60,367 nt of DNA from AV69 sp036498205 (GTDB taxonomy: Bacteria; Verrucomicrobiota; Verrucomicrobiia; Chthoniobacterales; UBA10450), in NCBI GenBank assembly GCA_036498205.1, contig DASXIC010000047.1, forward strand, positions 1 to 60,367, given 5' to 3'. The position numbers and the translations under genes were made by a program. Shown here piece by piece: positions 1 through 9,210 of the stretch. Position 1 is the first letter of the stretch, and every line of letters starts with the position of its first letter. The notes beneath the pieces are model-generated. The model made no database searches. It worked only from the letters and a program-made list of their open reading frames with translations, and had not been told where the DNA came from.

Positions 1-316
1 CTGGCGCGAAAAAGAGGATTTGAAACTGATCGGTCATCTCGGACATCGTCAAAAATTCGGCGGCGCCGAAATGGCCGCTGCCAGCGTTGTTGATGACAAC
101 ATCGAAGTGGCCGGCCTCGCGAAGCGCCCCTTCGAACGCTCTTTGAATCTCGTCGCTGTGTCGCAAATCAAGCTGAACGGGATGAAAATGTTGTTGCCGG
201 AGGAGACGCGCCGGATCGCGGGCCGTTCCCCACACCTCGTGACCGCACGCCAGCAGCGCCTGCGCAGTGGCCAAACCAATCCCAGAACTCGCTCCAGTGA
301 GAAAGACATGTTTCAT
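1..316 (-). CDS. SDR-family oxidoreductase (N-terminal part, cut by window edge)
   Basis: The reverse strand encodes the first 105 residues of a short-chain dehydrogenase/reductase; the rest lies beyond position 1. The N-terminus reads MKHVFLTGASSGIG, the glycine-rich Rossmann loop (TGxxxGIG) of classical SDRs, and the NNAG motif follows near residue 82. The ATG at 316 shares one base with the TGA of the upstream flippase gene (TGATG), so the two are probably translationally coupled. SDRs use NAD(P)H to oxidise or reduce alcohol/carbonyl groups. The catalytic Tyr-x3-Lys is outside the window, so substrate and activity cannot be judged. Confidence 0.85.
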   Translation of the reverse strand, partial: MKHVFLTGASSGIGLATAQALLACGHEVWGTARDPARLLRQQHFHPVQLDLRHSDEIQRAFEGALREAGHFDVVINNAGSGHFGAAEFLTMSEMTDQFQILFFAP

Positions 317-1887
317 CAAGCCAGGCTGCTCGCGCGTTTATGCAGCAACCATCCAGCGCCGAAGATGGCCAGGAACACCAGACCCGCGATCAACTGGCCT
401 CCAATTCCGGGTAAAAGCAGACGGCAAAGCAGTGCCGGGACAATCGCGATGATTGCCCAAAGGACAGGTGGGCGGATGCTTTGCCATGCGTTCGGCCATT
501 CGAAGACGAAGCGCAGAACAAAGTAGCGCAGGACGCCTTGCACAACATAAGGAATTAGAATGCCGAAAGCCGCTCCCATTACGCCAAAACGCGGAATCAG
601 CCACAAGTTTGCACCGAGCGCGATAACACAAGTAATCGAGGAATTGAGAAGGTTTATACGGGGGCGCTGCACCATAATGACCGTCTCCCCAAGCGAAACG
701 AAGGCGGTCGTTGCACAGGCAATACCAACGATGGCGAGCCAGGCCGCGCCCTGGCGGAAGGCGGGACCGTAAATCATGAGTATTATTCCTCCGGAGAGAC
801 CCATCGCGCCAACCAGCGGCAGTAAGATCCAAAGCATCCATTGAGCGAGTCGCGCGTAAGTCTGCGCGGCGCGTTCGTGATCGCCCGTTACTGTCATTCC
901 AGCGACAATCGGTGCAAAAATCGGGTTAAAGGCCTGGTTGACCTTGCGCAGGCCGCTCGCGAGATCGACAACCGCGCTATAAACACCAACCGTGGCGAGT
1001 GAGACGCCTGGAGCGCGGCCGATAAACCATCCCAGCAAGAAGACATCCAAACGCAAAATAAAGGTATTCAGCAGTTGGTAGCCGCAGATTGGAGCCGCGT
1101 AGCCGAGCAAGCCTTTTGCTTCACGGTAAACTGAAACTCTGTCCTGCCTCGCAGGGATGTGCTTAAACAATCTTGCAGCGAGGATGACTGCGACCATACC
1201 CGATGCTGCAGTTCCCACTATCGCCGCTACCTCAGGTGCAAAGTTTTTGAACCCGATGGCGAGAGCAACCAATAGCGCGAGCGTTGTCGCCGTTGGTTCC
1301 GTCAGGCCGCGCGAGTAAATGTCGTGCTTCATTACCTTCATCCCTCGCGAGATGGAAGTGCTCACACGATACAAGGCGATGCCAGGCATCGCGCAGAGAA
1401 CGACGACAAGTGCGGAAACCATTTCCCGGGGTAAGCCAAGTCGGTCGCCAAACAAATGGATCGCTACGATGAGGATCGCGGCCGTCAAAGCGGATTGCAC
1501 CAACGCCAGGAGAACGGCCAGGCGAAACAGCAGCTGGCTCCGGGCTCGATCACCGATCGCCTCCGACCGGGCGATAAAGGTGGTGATTGCGTTATCGAGT
1601 CCAAAAATGCCGATCTTGCTGATAAAATCGGTCATGGCCCAGGCAACCGCGAATGTGCCGAGGACCGCTGGGCCCAGCAGCCGCGCCACTAGAAATGTGA
1701 AGACGCCGCGGAAGTTCGATGCGAGCAGCGCAATCGTGTTGAAAAAGGCACCGCGCTTTAACTCCAGCCGGGTGTCGTCGACACGTGTCAGGGCGTCGGA
1801 AGCCAGCGGCGGAACCGGCATACTCTCAATCGTGGTCATTGGTCCTGGCACGCGATCCATCTTCGACGAAATAAGGCTGGCTGTCAC
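316..1887 (-). CDS. Wzx/MATE-like polysaccharide flippase
   Basis: A 523-residue integral membrane protein with about 12-14 hydrophobic segments after a roughly 45-residue polar N-terminus. The pattern (long hydrophobic helices, GYAAPICGYQLLN-type central segment, paired C-terminal helices) fits the polysaccharide biosynthesis/oligosaccharide flippase branch of the MOP superfamily, which moves lipid-linked glycans across the inner membrane. Typical family length is 420-500, so this one has a somewhat long N-terminal tail. Its stop overlaps the start of the SDR gene, and it is divergent from the CDP-alcohol phosphotransferase-like gene 46 bp away. No glycosyltransferases are in view, so the substrate is unknown. 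Confidence 0.8.
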   Translation of the reverse strand: MTASLISSKMDRVPGPMTTIESMPVPPLASDALTRVDDTRLELKRGAFFNTIALLASNFRGVFTFLVARLLGPAVLGTFAVAWAMTDFISKIGIFGLDNAITTFIARSEAIGDRARSQLLFRLAVLLALVQSALTAAILIVAIHLFGDRLGLPREMVSALVVVLCAMPGIALYRVSTSISRGMKVMKHDIYSRGLTEPTATTLALLVALAIGFKNFAPEVAAIVGTAASGMVAVILAARLFKHIPARQDRVSVYREAKGLLGYAAPICGYQLLNTFILRLDVFLLGWFIGRAPGVSLATVGVYSAVVDLASGLRKVNQAFNPIFAPIVAGMTVTGDHERAAQTYARLAQWMLWILLPLVGAMGLSGGIILMIYGPAFRQGAAWLAIVGIACATTAFVSLGETVIMVQRPRINLLNSSITCVIALGANLWLIPRFGVMGAAFGILIPYVVQGVLRYFVLRFVFEWPNAWQSIRPPVLWAIIAIVPALLCRLLLPGIGGQLIAGLVFLAIFGAGWLLHKRASSLA

Positions 1888-1933
1888 CGCGGCTTAAATT
1901 ACCCTTCGCCGCGATCTCGGACTGGCCACTAAC

Positions 1934-3232
1934 ATGAAGGAACCTCTTCCGGTGTTGTTGATCCTCGCCGATTCTCAGGATGCGCTGACGGATCTGTGTG
2001 GAATCTCATTGCTGGAACGATTGCGTCGCATCGTCCTGAATCTCGGCTTTTGCGAAGGGACGATTTTGTCGAACTCGGTTCAATCCATCGCGCTCCAATT
2101 CGGCAAATCATTATGGCGCCGCGGAGAGGTCGCCTTGAAACTGCGTGAGCGCAAGACCCAGGAGGTCACCATTGGTGATGTTCTCGATTGCATTGACGGT
2201 ACCAAACTGCCGGCTGATGCGCGTGTTTTGATTCTCTCTGCTGGCTTTTACTATGATGAGCGTCTATTGCGCGTGTTGGCCGAAGCGCCGGCTGATTCCG
2301 CGCTCATTGATTCCGATCCGCCGGCGCGCGCCAAGCCATTCTGGGAGAATTCGGACGGTTATAACTCAGGCCGGGCTCCTTGCGCGTTCTTAGTCTCGCA
2401 GAAATGGCTCTTTGGAAAAGATCGTGCTGTTTCGCTCAGGCATGAGGTTGCTTCGGAGACGGCAAACGGTCGTATAGCCTTCGTCGATGCAGCGCTACAG
2501 CCTGCCTATGTCCGGAGTATGCGCAGAGATGTTCGGCCAATGTTCTTTCCCGCTCCTTCGCCGGAGCAACGTTCTCGGGCTGAACGGCTGTTGCAGGATT
2601 CGACGCAGAAACACGTCCTCGATTTCCCAGCGATCATGCATGCGCCGATTGAGGATTGGCTTGTTTTGCGCTTGTGCCGAACGTCCATCACGCCAAATCA
2701 GCTCACTCTTGCCGGTGCGATGCTCGGGATAAGTGTCACGCTGCTGTATGGCTTCGGACATCTCTGGGCCGGAGTGTTGCTCGCCCTGATTTTCGGGGTT
2801 TGGGATGGGCTCGACGGCAAGCTGGCGCGCTTGAAGGCGCAAACGAGCGAGCTCGGAAAAGGGGAACATATTCTTGATTATTTTATTGAATTGTCGTGGT
2901 GGACGGCGCTGGCGCACCATTTTCAACTCACTGGCCAGGTGCCGTATGCCTATGTTTTTTTACTCGCTTTCATAGGCGCAGACTTCCTCGAACGCGCAGC
3001 CCGAAAATCTACCGAACCGCGACTGGGTCGAAAACTCGATGATGTTTCTCGATTCGATCGACTGCTATCCTATGTGGCTGGTCGCCGCAATATTTATACC
3101 TGGCTGTTCCTGTTCTGTTTTCTGATGGGAGCGCCTGCGACCGGTTTCGTTTTATTATGCTGCTGGGGAATTGCCAGCAATGCGGTCCACATCTTTCGTG
3201 CTATCCAAATCATCGCGCATGGCTGGCGATGA
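1934..3232 (+). CDS. Nucleotidyltransferase-like/CDP-alcohol phosphotransferase fusion (IPCT-DIPPS-like)
   Basis: 432 residues. Residues 1-210 resemble a degenerate sugar-nucleotidyltransferase fold (CGISLLERLRRIVLNLG at 22-38; RVLILSAGFYYDERLL at 97-112). Residues 235-430 are a membrane CDP-alcohol phosphotransferase domain: TPNQLT at 253-258, several helices, and D291, D294, G295, A298, R299, G308 of the signature. The last two signature aspartates (G-x3-D-x3-D) are not in register: H312 and Y316 stand there, with D315 and E319 close by. This domain order is that of inositol-1-phosphate cytidylyltransferase/di-myo-inositol-phosphate phosphate synthase; an inositol-phosphate synthase gene lies 6 kb downstream. 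Function is inferred. The 3' end overlaps the convergent ABC ATPase gene by 23 bp. Confidence 0.7.
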   Translation: MKEPLPVLLILADSQDALTDLCGISLLERLRRIVLNLGFCEGTILSNSVQSIALQFGKSLWRRGEVALKLRERKTQEVTIGDVLDCIDGTKLPADARVLILSAGFYYDERLLRVLAEAPADSALIDSDPPARAKPFWENSDGYNSGRAPCAFLVSQKWLFGKDRAVSLRHEVASETANGRIAFVDAALQPAYVRSMRRDVRPMFFPAPSPEQRSRAERLLQDSTQKHVLDFPAIMHAPIEDWLVLRLCRTSITPNQLTLAGAMLGISVTLLYGFGHLWAGVLLALIFGVWDGLDGKLARLKAQTSELGKGEHILDYFIELSWWTALAHHFQLTGQVPYAYVFLLAFIGADFLERAARKSTEPRLGRKLDDVSRFDRLLSYVAGRRNIYTWLFLFCFLMGAPATGFVLLCCWGIASNAVHIFRAIQIIAHGWR

Positions 3233-3905
3233 TGCGGCCATCTTGCATCTCATGGATCCAATCGCAGGCCGCGGCGATCGCAGGATTGTGCGTGACTAAA
3301 AGGAGCGCCATTTGGTTTTGGTGCACAATGTTTTGCAAAAGCTCGAACGCGCGCTGTGAATTTTTTGTGTCGAGGTTTCCGGTCGGTTCGTCCGCCAGGA
3401 CGACCCGCGGATTGTTGGCCAGGGCGCGCGCGATGGCAACGCGCTGTTGTTCACCGCCCGAAAGATGGCGGCTCGCACGTTGAAGTTTGTCGGAGAGACC
3501 GACAGCATCGAGTAACTCCGCAGCTCGACTGCGCATCGCTATTTCCGGCAGGCGCCCCAGTCGACGCATTGGGATCATGACATTTTCCTGCGCGGTAAAA
3601 TCCTCCATTAAAAAATGAAATTGAAAGATGAAACCGATGGATTCACTGCGCCGCCGGGCGAGTTGCTCATCGGGCAGATGTGAGACTGGTTCGGACTCGA
3701 GCCGGACGGAGCCAGCATCCGGATGATCCAGAAGCCCCAGTATATACAAAAGTGTGCTCTTCCCGCATCCAGATGGGCCGACTACCGCGTGAACGCTGCC
3801 CGGCTCGACCTCGAGAGAAACTCCACGCAACGCGTGAACGCGCGATTCGTCTTCACCCAGATACCGCTCAATTTCCCGGCAACTAAGAAAGACTTTGGGC
3901 GTCAT
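3210..3905 (-). CDS. ABC transporter ATP-binding protein (LolD/MacB type)
   Basis: 231-residue nucleotide-binding subunit with a complete set of motifs: Walker A GPSGCGKST near residue 43, Q-loop in FIFQFHF, signature LSGGEQQRVAIARAL, Walker B VVLADEPTGNLD and the switch histidine in LLLVTHN. LADEPTGNLD and the overall length are typical of the LolD/MacB/FtsE group, which power FtsX-like permeases. The ATG at 3905 overlaps the permease stop by 4 bp (ATGA). It is the last gene of the five-gene operon TolC-TolC-HlyD-permease-ATPase, so it most likely energises export of a compound across both membranes. Confidence 0.93.
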   Translation of the reverse strand: MTPKVFLSCREIERYLGEDESRVHALRGVSLEVEPGSVHAVVGPSGCGKSTLLYILGLLDHPDAGSVRLESEPVSHLPDEQLARRRSESIGFIFQFHFLMEDFTAQENVMIPMRRLGRLPEIAMRSRAAELLDAVGLSDKLQRASRHLSGGEQQRVAIARALANNPRVVLADEPTGNLDTKNSQRAFELLQNIVHQNQMALLLVTHNPAIAAACDWIHEMQDGRIIASHAR

Positions 3906-5140
3906 ACGCTAGATCCGCGCAGCGTGGTAACGGGAGGGAGTTCCGCCGCTCGTCTCGCCGGCACATAGCTGGCAATAAAAACAGAGATTGTCGCGAGCAG
4001 TATGGCCCAGACATAATGCCGCCAATCCCAGGCGACGACGAAATAGTCCGTTGAAAGCAACCCTCGAAGATGAATTGGTATCTTCGACACACCCCAGCTA
4101 AGCAGTGCCCCCGCGATGCAACCGATCAATGATCCGGCCGCCGCGATTATACCGCCTTGCCAGAGAAAGATCGCACTGACGTCGCGCCGCCGATAACCCA
4201 TCGATCGAAGGATTGCAATCTCCTTCAGCTTGGAAAGCACAGTCATGGTCAGAACATTGAAAATCCCGAAGCCGGCCAGGAGAATTACCAGTGACACGGT
4301 AATTGCAGCTGACAGGCGCAAAGTTACAAAAAGATGAAGCGTCGATGCCTCGCGCTCCTGCCAACTGGCAGCATCATGCTGGAAAAGGTTTTCAAAATGC
4401 TGGGCCAGTGCGGGTGCGCGATCCGGATCTCGAAGCTTATAAATGATCAGCGAGGCGGCGTATGGCTTGCGCAGGAGCGTTTGCGCGACGCGCGCGTGGC
4501 AGTACAAGCGGATTGAGTCGATGGAGCCAACACCGCTCTTTGCCAACGCCGCGACGACAAAACGACGATACTGGCCGCCGGGAGCAAGCAATTGCACCGC
4601 ATCGCCAGGTTGCAGGTTGAGGGTCTCGGCCAGGCGCGACCCGACAATGACTGACGTCGGCTTGTTGCGAAAATCGTCCAGACTTCCGCCCGCAATTTGA
4701 TGCGCGAGGTCGGTCGTCTGAAGATGCAGCGCGGGGTCAATCCCGTACAGATCAACTGTGGCATTTTCAAATCCAGCGCGCGCGCTCAACGTTCCGCGCA
4801 AAACGGGCGAACAGGAGACTACATTGGAAAATTGACGGCTGACGCGCATGATCTCGTTGGCGTTGGTGATTCCTTCGAAATATTGCCGATGCGCCACATT
4901 TGTATTGGAAGTCCTGGTCGGCGCGAGCGAAGCGACCTGTCGCGGCTCGAAGCGCGAGCGAACGACCAGCGCCCCGTTGCTCCCGAGCGTCGAATCGATG
5001 AAGTATTTGGCAAAGCCCTGCGTCTGGGCCTGCATACAGATGAAAAATGCCACCCCGAAAACAACGCCGCTCAGACTGAGCAACAAAGCGCGTTTGCGAT
5101 GGGTGAGAAAACGCAACGCGATATAGAGCGGGGGTGTCAC
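3902..5140 (-). CDS. FtsX/MacB-like ABC permease
   Basis: 412 residues: an N-terminal membrane helix (about 18-38), a large extracytoplasmic domain, and three C-terminal helices (about 280-400) with the FtsX core. The sequence LKEIAILRSMGYRRRDV is the conserved coupling segment of this family. Half-size permeases like this dimerise and work with a LolD-type ATPase, an HlyD adaptor and TolC. It overlaps the HlyD gene and the ATPase gene by 4 bp each, so all three are translationally coupled. The cargo cannot be predicted; peptides, macrolides, lipids or siderophores are all known for the family. Confidence 0.9.
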   Translation of the reverse strand: MTPPLYIALRFLTHRKRALLLSLSGVVFGVAFFICMQAQTQGFAKYFIDSTLGSNGALVVRSRFEPRQVASLAPTRTSNTNVAHRQYFEGITNANEIMRVSRQFSNVVSCSPVLRGTLSARAGFENATVDLYGIDPALHLQTTDLAHQIAGGSLDDFRNKPTSVIVGSRLAETLNLQPGDAVQLLAPGGQYRRFVVAALAKSGVGSIDSIRLYCHARVAQTLLRKPYAASLIIYKLRDPDRAPALAQHFENLFQHDAASWQEREASTLHLFVTLRLSAAITVSLVILLAGFGIFNVLTMTVLSKLKEIAILRSMGYRRRDVSAIFLWQGGIIAAAGSLIGCIAGALLSWGVSKIPIHLRGLLSTDYFVVAWDWRHYVWAILLATISVFIASYVPARRAAELPPVTTLRGSSV

Positions 5141-6258
5141 GGCGCCTTTGTCTGGCCTACGACATCGATCTTACGCTGTCGCACCAATCGCCCGGGCCGG
5201 AAACGGTCCTGATCGGACACAATAACGCGATCGTTTAAGGAAACGCCATTTATCGCTTCGGCAAAGTCGAGCGTGCGGAAACCAACTTTGACCGTTCGGG
5301 CGTGAACAATTCCGTGTTTAATGATCAATGCTTGGTCGACCAGTAACGCCCGAGTCGGCACCAGAAGAACATTCTCGTGCGTGCCGGTAATGATGTTCAT
5401 CTCGCCGGTCATGCCGGCCATCAAATTGTCGGGCGCTTTTTCCAAATCCAACACGATAGTATATCGCTGCGTTTCCGGGTCGGCTGCCGGCTGGATGGAA
5501 GAAACATGCGCCACAAATTCTTGCGTGCTGTAGGCGTACAGCCGCAGGATCGCTTTCATTCCCGGCTTTATCTCACCGACGTCTTCTTCGTTCACTTCAC
5601 CGCGCACGTAATTCTTGCGTGATGAGACGGTGAAGAGCTCGTTACTCTCTCCGACCAATTCACCGTCGATCGTCTGCATATTAGTGAGAAGCCCGTCAAT
5701 CGGCGCGCGAATCTCCGAGTTCTTCATCTGGGCTTCGAGCTTCTTACATGTGTCCTCTAACGTCCCAAGGTTCCGGTCCCGTTCAATCCGTTCGGCTTCT
5801 ACCACCCCACGCAAACGGTTGGCTTCGCTCTTGGCCTTTTGGTATTCGACCGCCGGAACATTGCTTAGAGCCGTCAGTTTTTCTAAACGTTGCACGCTAT
5901 CTTCGGCAGTCTTGAGCAATTCAGAGGACGGCAATGGGAGTGCGGCGCGTTCGGTCGCGGCCGCCAGGTCGGCGCGAGCTTGTTTCAGTTGTCGCGCCGT
6001 CGTCTCATCGGCAATGGTCGCGAGCAGCTCTCCTTTTTCCACATTCTTACCAATAGCTCCACGGCCGGCGGAGAATGCTTCGGCTAAACGGATAAACCCG
6101 GCATTTTGCGCACGAACATGCACGACGAAAGCAGGCTCGATCCGCACCGTTCCATAAACGGCCGATAAAGCGGTCCCGCGACGAACCGTGGCCACTTCAG
6201 CCACCGGCAAAAGTAAGTACCAAATCGCCGCGACCACTATGACCAGTGGCACGGTCAT
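5137..6258 (-). CDS. HlyD-family periplasmic adaptor protein
   Basis: 373 residues. An N-terminal membrane anchor (residues 3-20) is followed by a biotinyl-lipoyl-like half, an alpha-helical hairpin (about 105-175, rich in Q, A, E, R), the second lipoyl half (EIRAPIDGLLTNM) and beta-barrel domains. This is the membrane-fusion adaptor that bridges the inner-membrane permease and TolC. ATG at 6258 is preceded by GAGGAA; the only in-frame stop just upstream (6301-6303) is also the TolC gene stop, so no long extension is possible. It lies between the TolC and permease genes of the exporter operon. Confidence 0.9.
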   Translation of the reverse strand: MTVPLVIVVAAIWYLLLPVAEVATVRRGTALSAVYGTVRIEPAFVVHVRAQNAGFIRLAEAFSAGRGAIGKNVEKGELLATIADETTARQLKQARADLAAATERAALPLPSSELLKTAEDSVQRLEKLTALSNVPAVEYQKAKSEANRLRGVVEAERIERDRNLGTLEDTCKKLEAQMKNSEIRAPIDGLLTNMQTIDGELVGESNELFTVSSRKNYVRGEVNEEDVGEIKPGMKAILRLYAYSTQEFVAHVSSIQPAADPETQRYTIVLDLEKAPDNLMAGMTGEMNIITGTHENVLLVPTRALLVDQALIIKHGIVHARTVKVGFRTLDFAEAINGVSLNDRVIVSDQDRFRPGRLVRQRKIDVVGQTKAP

Positions 6259-6300
6259 CCAAACCAGGTTCCTCGATCGCGGCAGCTTCAGGGATCGGAA

Positions 6301-7629
6301 TTATCGCACGTTTTGCGAGGAATCATGGGAAAATTGGAAGTACCGGCCAGTAGCGCGGTCCCACTCCGCCAGCGCCAGTTTTTGTTGATAGGCCAGGCTT
6401 ACCAAGCCGCTCTTGATTTCGAGCAGATCGTTTTCAGCCAGGCGAAACTCGAATTGCGAGACAATCCCTTGCGCGAGATTTTGTTGAAGAGTTGCAGCAT
6501 TTTCCTCGGCTGCGGAAGAAGCTCCCGCGAGTTGCCGGTGCTTTGTCGTGATCGCCTCCAAGTCATGATGAATTCGCGACATCTCACGCGGGACATCCGC
6601 TTCGAGTTTCTGAAGAAGAAGTTCGTTGATTTCGCGCGCCGAACGTTGCTTCAGAACGGCCCCGGACGTCTTGCCGTTGTCCACCACCCGCCACGTGTAT
6701 GCAACACCCCCCCGAATCTCAGACGAAATGACGTTGTCAGAACGACGCGGCGAGGCCTGATTCTCCCGACGCACGCCTGAGACGGGAATATAATCGCCTG
6801 AGACGACGGCGGTGATGGCGGGATAATAGGCTGCCTCAATAATCCGTTGATCTTCATCGGCGGCGCGCACCATAAGACGCGCGAGCTCGAGGTCAGGGCG
6901 TCGTGCCAGTGCCGCCGTGATTTCTGGATCGAGATCCACATCGATCGACCCAAAATTCAATTCGCCTTCGGGCTCGGGTAATTTAGCCCCTGCTGCGAGA
7001 TTCTGCCCCATCGCCTCGGCCATTTTTAGCTGAGCCCCGCCGTACGCGCGGTGTGCTACCTCAATGCGTGTGTCCAGTTCTCGCATTTGCACTTCTGCCG
7101 CAACGAAAACGCCACGGCTAGCGACCCCAGCCTGGTATCTGTCCTTTTGACTGCTGACATCCTGTTCAAGGCGCTGGTGCTGTTCCGCCCGCACTCTTTC
7201 CAGCGACCGGTTATAAATCGCCGTGTAAAAGGCGAGCCGGGCAGCATGCAATTGCTCAACAACAGCCACATTTAAACGTTGTTGCGCGATCAAGAGTTCG
7301 ACGTCACCCCGGCGAAATGATGGAGGAACAATCGCGTTGAAAATCGATTGGCTGAAGTTGCCATAAGCGAATCCGAAAGGCTGAATCGATTTCTCCTCCG
7401 CGCGATGGCCTCCCTGCACGCCGCCGGTAATTCCAATGGTCGCATCCGGCAACCCCACCGATCGAAATACCAGTCGATGCCCGCAGGCTTGTTCCAAGTC
7501 ATGTCTCGACTTTTGGATCTCTGGGTTTTTCTCGATCGTTCTTTGCAGTAGCGCGTCGAGAGTGATCCCACTGGCCGTCGCTCCCCAGGACAGGGCGAGA
7601 AGCGGAAATATGATTCTCCACTGTTTCAT
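6301..7629 (-). CDS. TolC-family outer membrane efflux protein (second copy)
   Basis: 442 residues with a cleavable signal peptide (MKQWRIIFPLLALSWGATAS). Two repeats of long amphipathic helices give the outer-membrane-efflux-protein fold; typical elements are TLDALLQRTIEKNPEIQKSR near the start and RPDLELARLMVRAADEDQR in the middle. It would form the outer-membrane channel of a tripartite exporter. Its ATG overlaps the stop of the upstream TolC gene by 4 bp. Having two adjacent TolC genes in one operon is unusual. The two proteins are only distantly alike, so this is not a recent duplication. Confidence 0.88.
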   Translation of the reverse strand: MKQWRIIFPLLALSWGATASGITLDALLQRTIEKNPEIQKSRHDLEQACGHRLVFRSVGLPDATIGITGGVQGGHRAEEKSIQPFGFAYGNFSQSIFNAIVPPSFRRGDVELLIAQQRLNVAVVEQLHAARLAFYTAIYNRSLERVRAEQHQRLEQDVSSQKDRYQAGVASRGVFVAAEVQMRELDTRIEVAHRAYGGAQLKMAEAMGQNLAAGAKLPEPEGELNFGSIDVDLDPEITAALARRPDLELARLMVRAADEDQRIIEAAYYPAITAVVSGDYIPVSGVRRENQASPRRSDNVISSEIRGGVAYTWRVVDNGKTSGAVLKQRSAREINELLLQKLEADVPREMSRIHHDLEAITTKHRQLAGASSAAEENAATLQQNLAQGIVSQFEFRLAENDLLEIKSGLVSLAYQQKLALAEWDRATGRYFQFSHDSSQNVR

Positions 7630-9035
7630 CGTTGAGTCAGATGTTTGGGCGGGCGCGCAACATCGGTCGCAGTGGATCCTCCCCCGCTCCCGATTTCGGC
7701 ATCGGTGTGCGTGGCTTTCGAATCAGATCCGAGCGCATCTGATGAAGTGCCGCAGGCACGCGCCAATCGCCCCAGCGCCACATTATGTAAATAAATCGCA
7801 CTCAATCGAGTCGTGCGAGTGCGGGTAACGTCTGCCGTTGCCTGCAAGATATCGAGCTGAGTTCCCAAGCCCGCGCTCAGATTTGCCTTGGCTATATCCA
7901 GCGATTCGTCCGCCGTTTCTACATTCTTTGTTTCCGATTCGAGGACTTGATCAGCTTGTTGCAGATCAAGAAAAGCGCTGCGCACTTCTGAGGCCACTGA
8001 AATCCGCGTTGCCTCAAGCGCTTGAACGGCTGCTCCACGCCGGGCCCGCGTCGCTTGCAGCCGGCCTTTCGTGGCGAAACCATCGAAGATATGCCATTTC
8101 GCATTCAGCCCGACCACATATCCATAGTTGACCTCGGGGCGAATGGTCGGGTCGGTTTGGTTGTAAACCTCGTAACCGGAAAAGACCTCCACATGTGGCC
8201 GCAATTCGCTCTTGTCGAGGTCTGCCTGCCGATCTTCGATTTCAATATCGATTTGATCGGCTTTAATTTCCGGGCGCTGGAGGTCGGCCCGAGCCAAACA
8301 TTCGTTTAGATCCGGGCGACGGGCCTCATATTGTAACTGACCTGCAACTTCAAATTGCGGAGTCCGCGAATTTGGACCCGAAGCTGATCCCAGTTGTTCA
8401 CCCAGGCGAAGGTAGGAGTTTTTCAGCTGGGTCTGAGCATCGATTAGCTCTGTCTGTTCATTCGCCAATGCAACTTCGGCCCGCCGAACATTCAACTGCC
8501 CGACCATTCCCGCCTTGAGCCGATCTTGCTGTGTCCTCAGCTCCTCTTGCAAAAGCGCTACGGATTCCTCGTGCACGTGAATTTTTGCCCGATTCAAGAG
8601 AAGTTCATTGAACGCGATCCGCACGTTCATCGTCACTCGATCCGAAACCGCTTGCAGCTCAAAGTTCTGCTTTTCCAGGTTCAATCGCGCGATCGCAACC
8701 TGACTCGTCACGGCGCCCCCGGTATAAAGATTCTGGACGATGCGCAGCGATGCGTTGTAATCCTCGTTCCGAAGCTGCGTATTAGATTGATATTCGTGCT
8801 CCCGAAACAATCCAGTCGATACCACCGATGGCAAGTATCCGGAGCGCGCTTCAATCATGCCGCCGCGCGCGGCTTGGAGTTTTTTGCGCGCAATCGCAAT
8901 TTCTGGATTCTGAGCCTGAGCAACTGCTACGGCTCCTTCAATGGTGTAGGTAGCCCCCGTCGCCGGAGTTGGTCTGGCCAAAGACAAAGCGATTAGCAAG
9001 ACCACGGCCGACAAAGCCAAGCGCATCTCGTTCAT
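7626..9035 (-). CDS. TolC-family outer membrane efflux protein (first copy)
   Basis: The chosen start (ATG at 9035) gives 469 residues with a clear signal peptide (MNEMRLALSAVVLLIALSLA). An open frame continues upstream to 9248, but that part overlaps the divergent ino1 gene and lacks a signal sequence, so I reject it. The mature part carries the outer-membrane-efflux-protein repeats (AVAQAQNPEIAIARKKLQAA; LARADLQRPEIKADQIDIEI; NLSAGLGTQLDILQA). It is the first gene of the exporter operon, so the operon promoter should lie in 9036-9210. It probably forms the exit duct for the HlyD/FtsX/LolD-type transporter. Confidence 0.88.
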   Translation of the reverse strand: MNEMRLALSAVVLLIALSLARPTPATGATYTIEGAVAVAQAQNPEIAIARKKLQAARGGMIEARSGYLPSVVSTGLFREHEYQSNTQLRNEDYNASLRIVQNLYTGGAVTSQVAIARLNLEKQNFELQAVSDRVTMNVRIAFNELLLNRAKIHVHEESVALLQEELRTQQDRLKAGMVGQLNVRRAEVALANEQTELIDAQTQLKNSYLRLGEQLGSASGPNSRTPQFEVAGQLQYEARRPDLNECLARADLQRPEIKADQIDIEIEDRQADLDKSELRPHVEVFSGYEVYNQTDPTIRPEVNYGYVVGLNAKWHIFDGFATKGRLQATRARRGAAVQALEATRISVASEVRSAFLDLQQADQVLESETKNVETADESLDIAKANLSAGLGTQLDILQATADVTRTRTTRLSAIYLHNVALGRLARACGTSSDALGSDSKATHTDAEIGSGGGSTATDVARPPKHLTQR

Positions 9036-9210
9036 CTTTTCGGCGAGACCTGTTTTTTCAATAAAAATCCCAGTCCTACTTGTGCCTGTGTCGGAATGCG
9101 CTAAAACGTCAATGTTCGTTATGTGAGCATTGCTAGTCTGTAACCGACGTGGATCAGTCCACTTGCATTGCCTCAACCGCGTCGCTACAGGTAGGGTTTG
9201 TTTTTTCAAA
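9036..9210. promoter_or_regulatory. Divergent intergenic region between exporter operon and ino1
   Basis: This 175-bp stretch separates the start of the TolC-led exporter operon (minus strand) from the inositol-phosphate synthase gene (plus strand). It must hold the promoters of both. I see no clear sigma-70 boxes, repeats or strong dyads. Confidence 0.4.

Noticed and set aside
20..526. Plus-strand ORF opposite the SDR and flippase genes
   Set aside because: It is antisense to two well-supported genes and has an arginine-rich shadow-frame composition.
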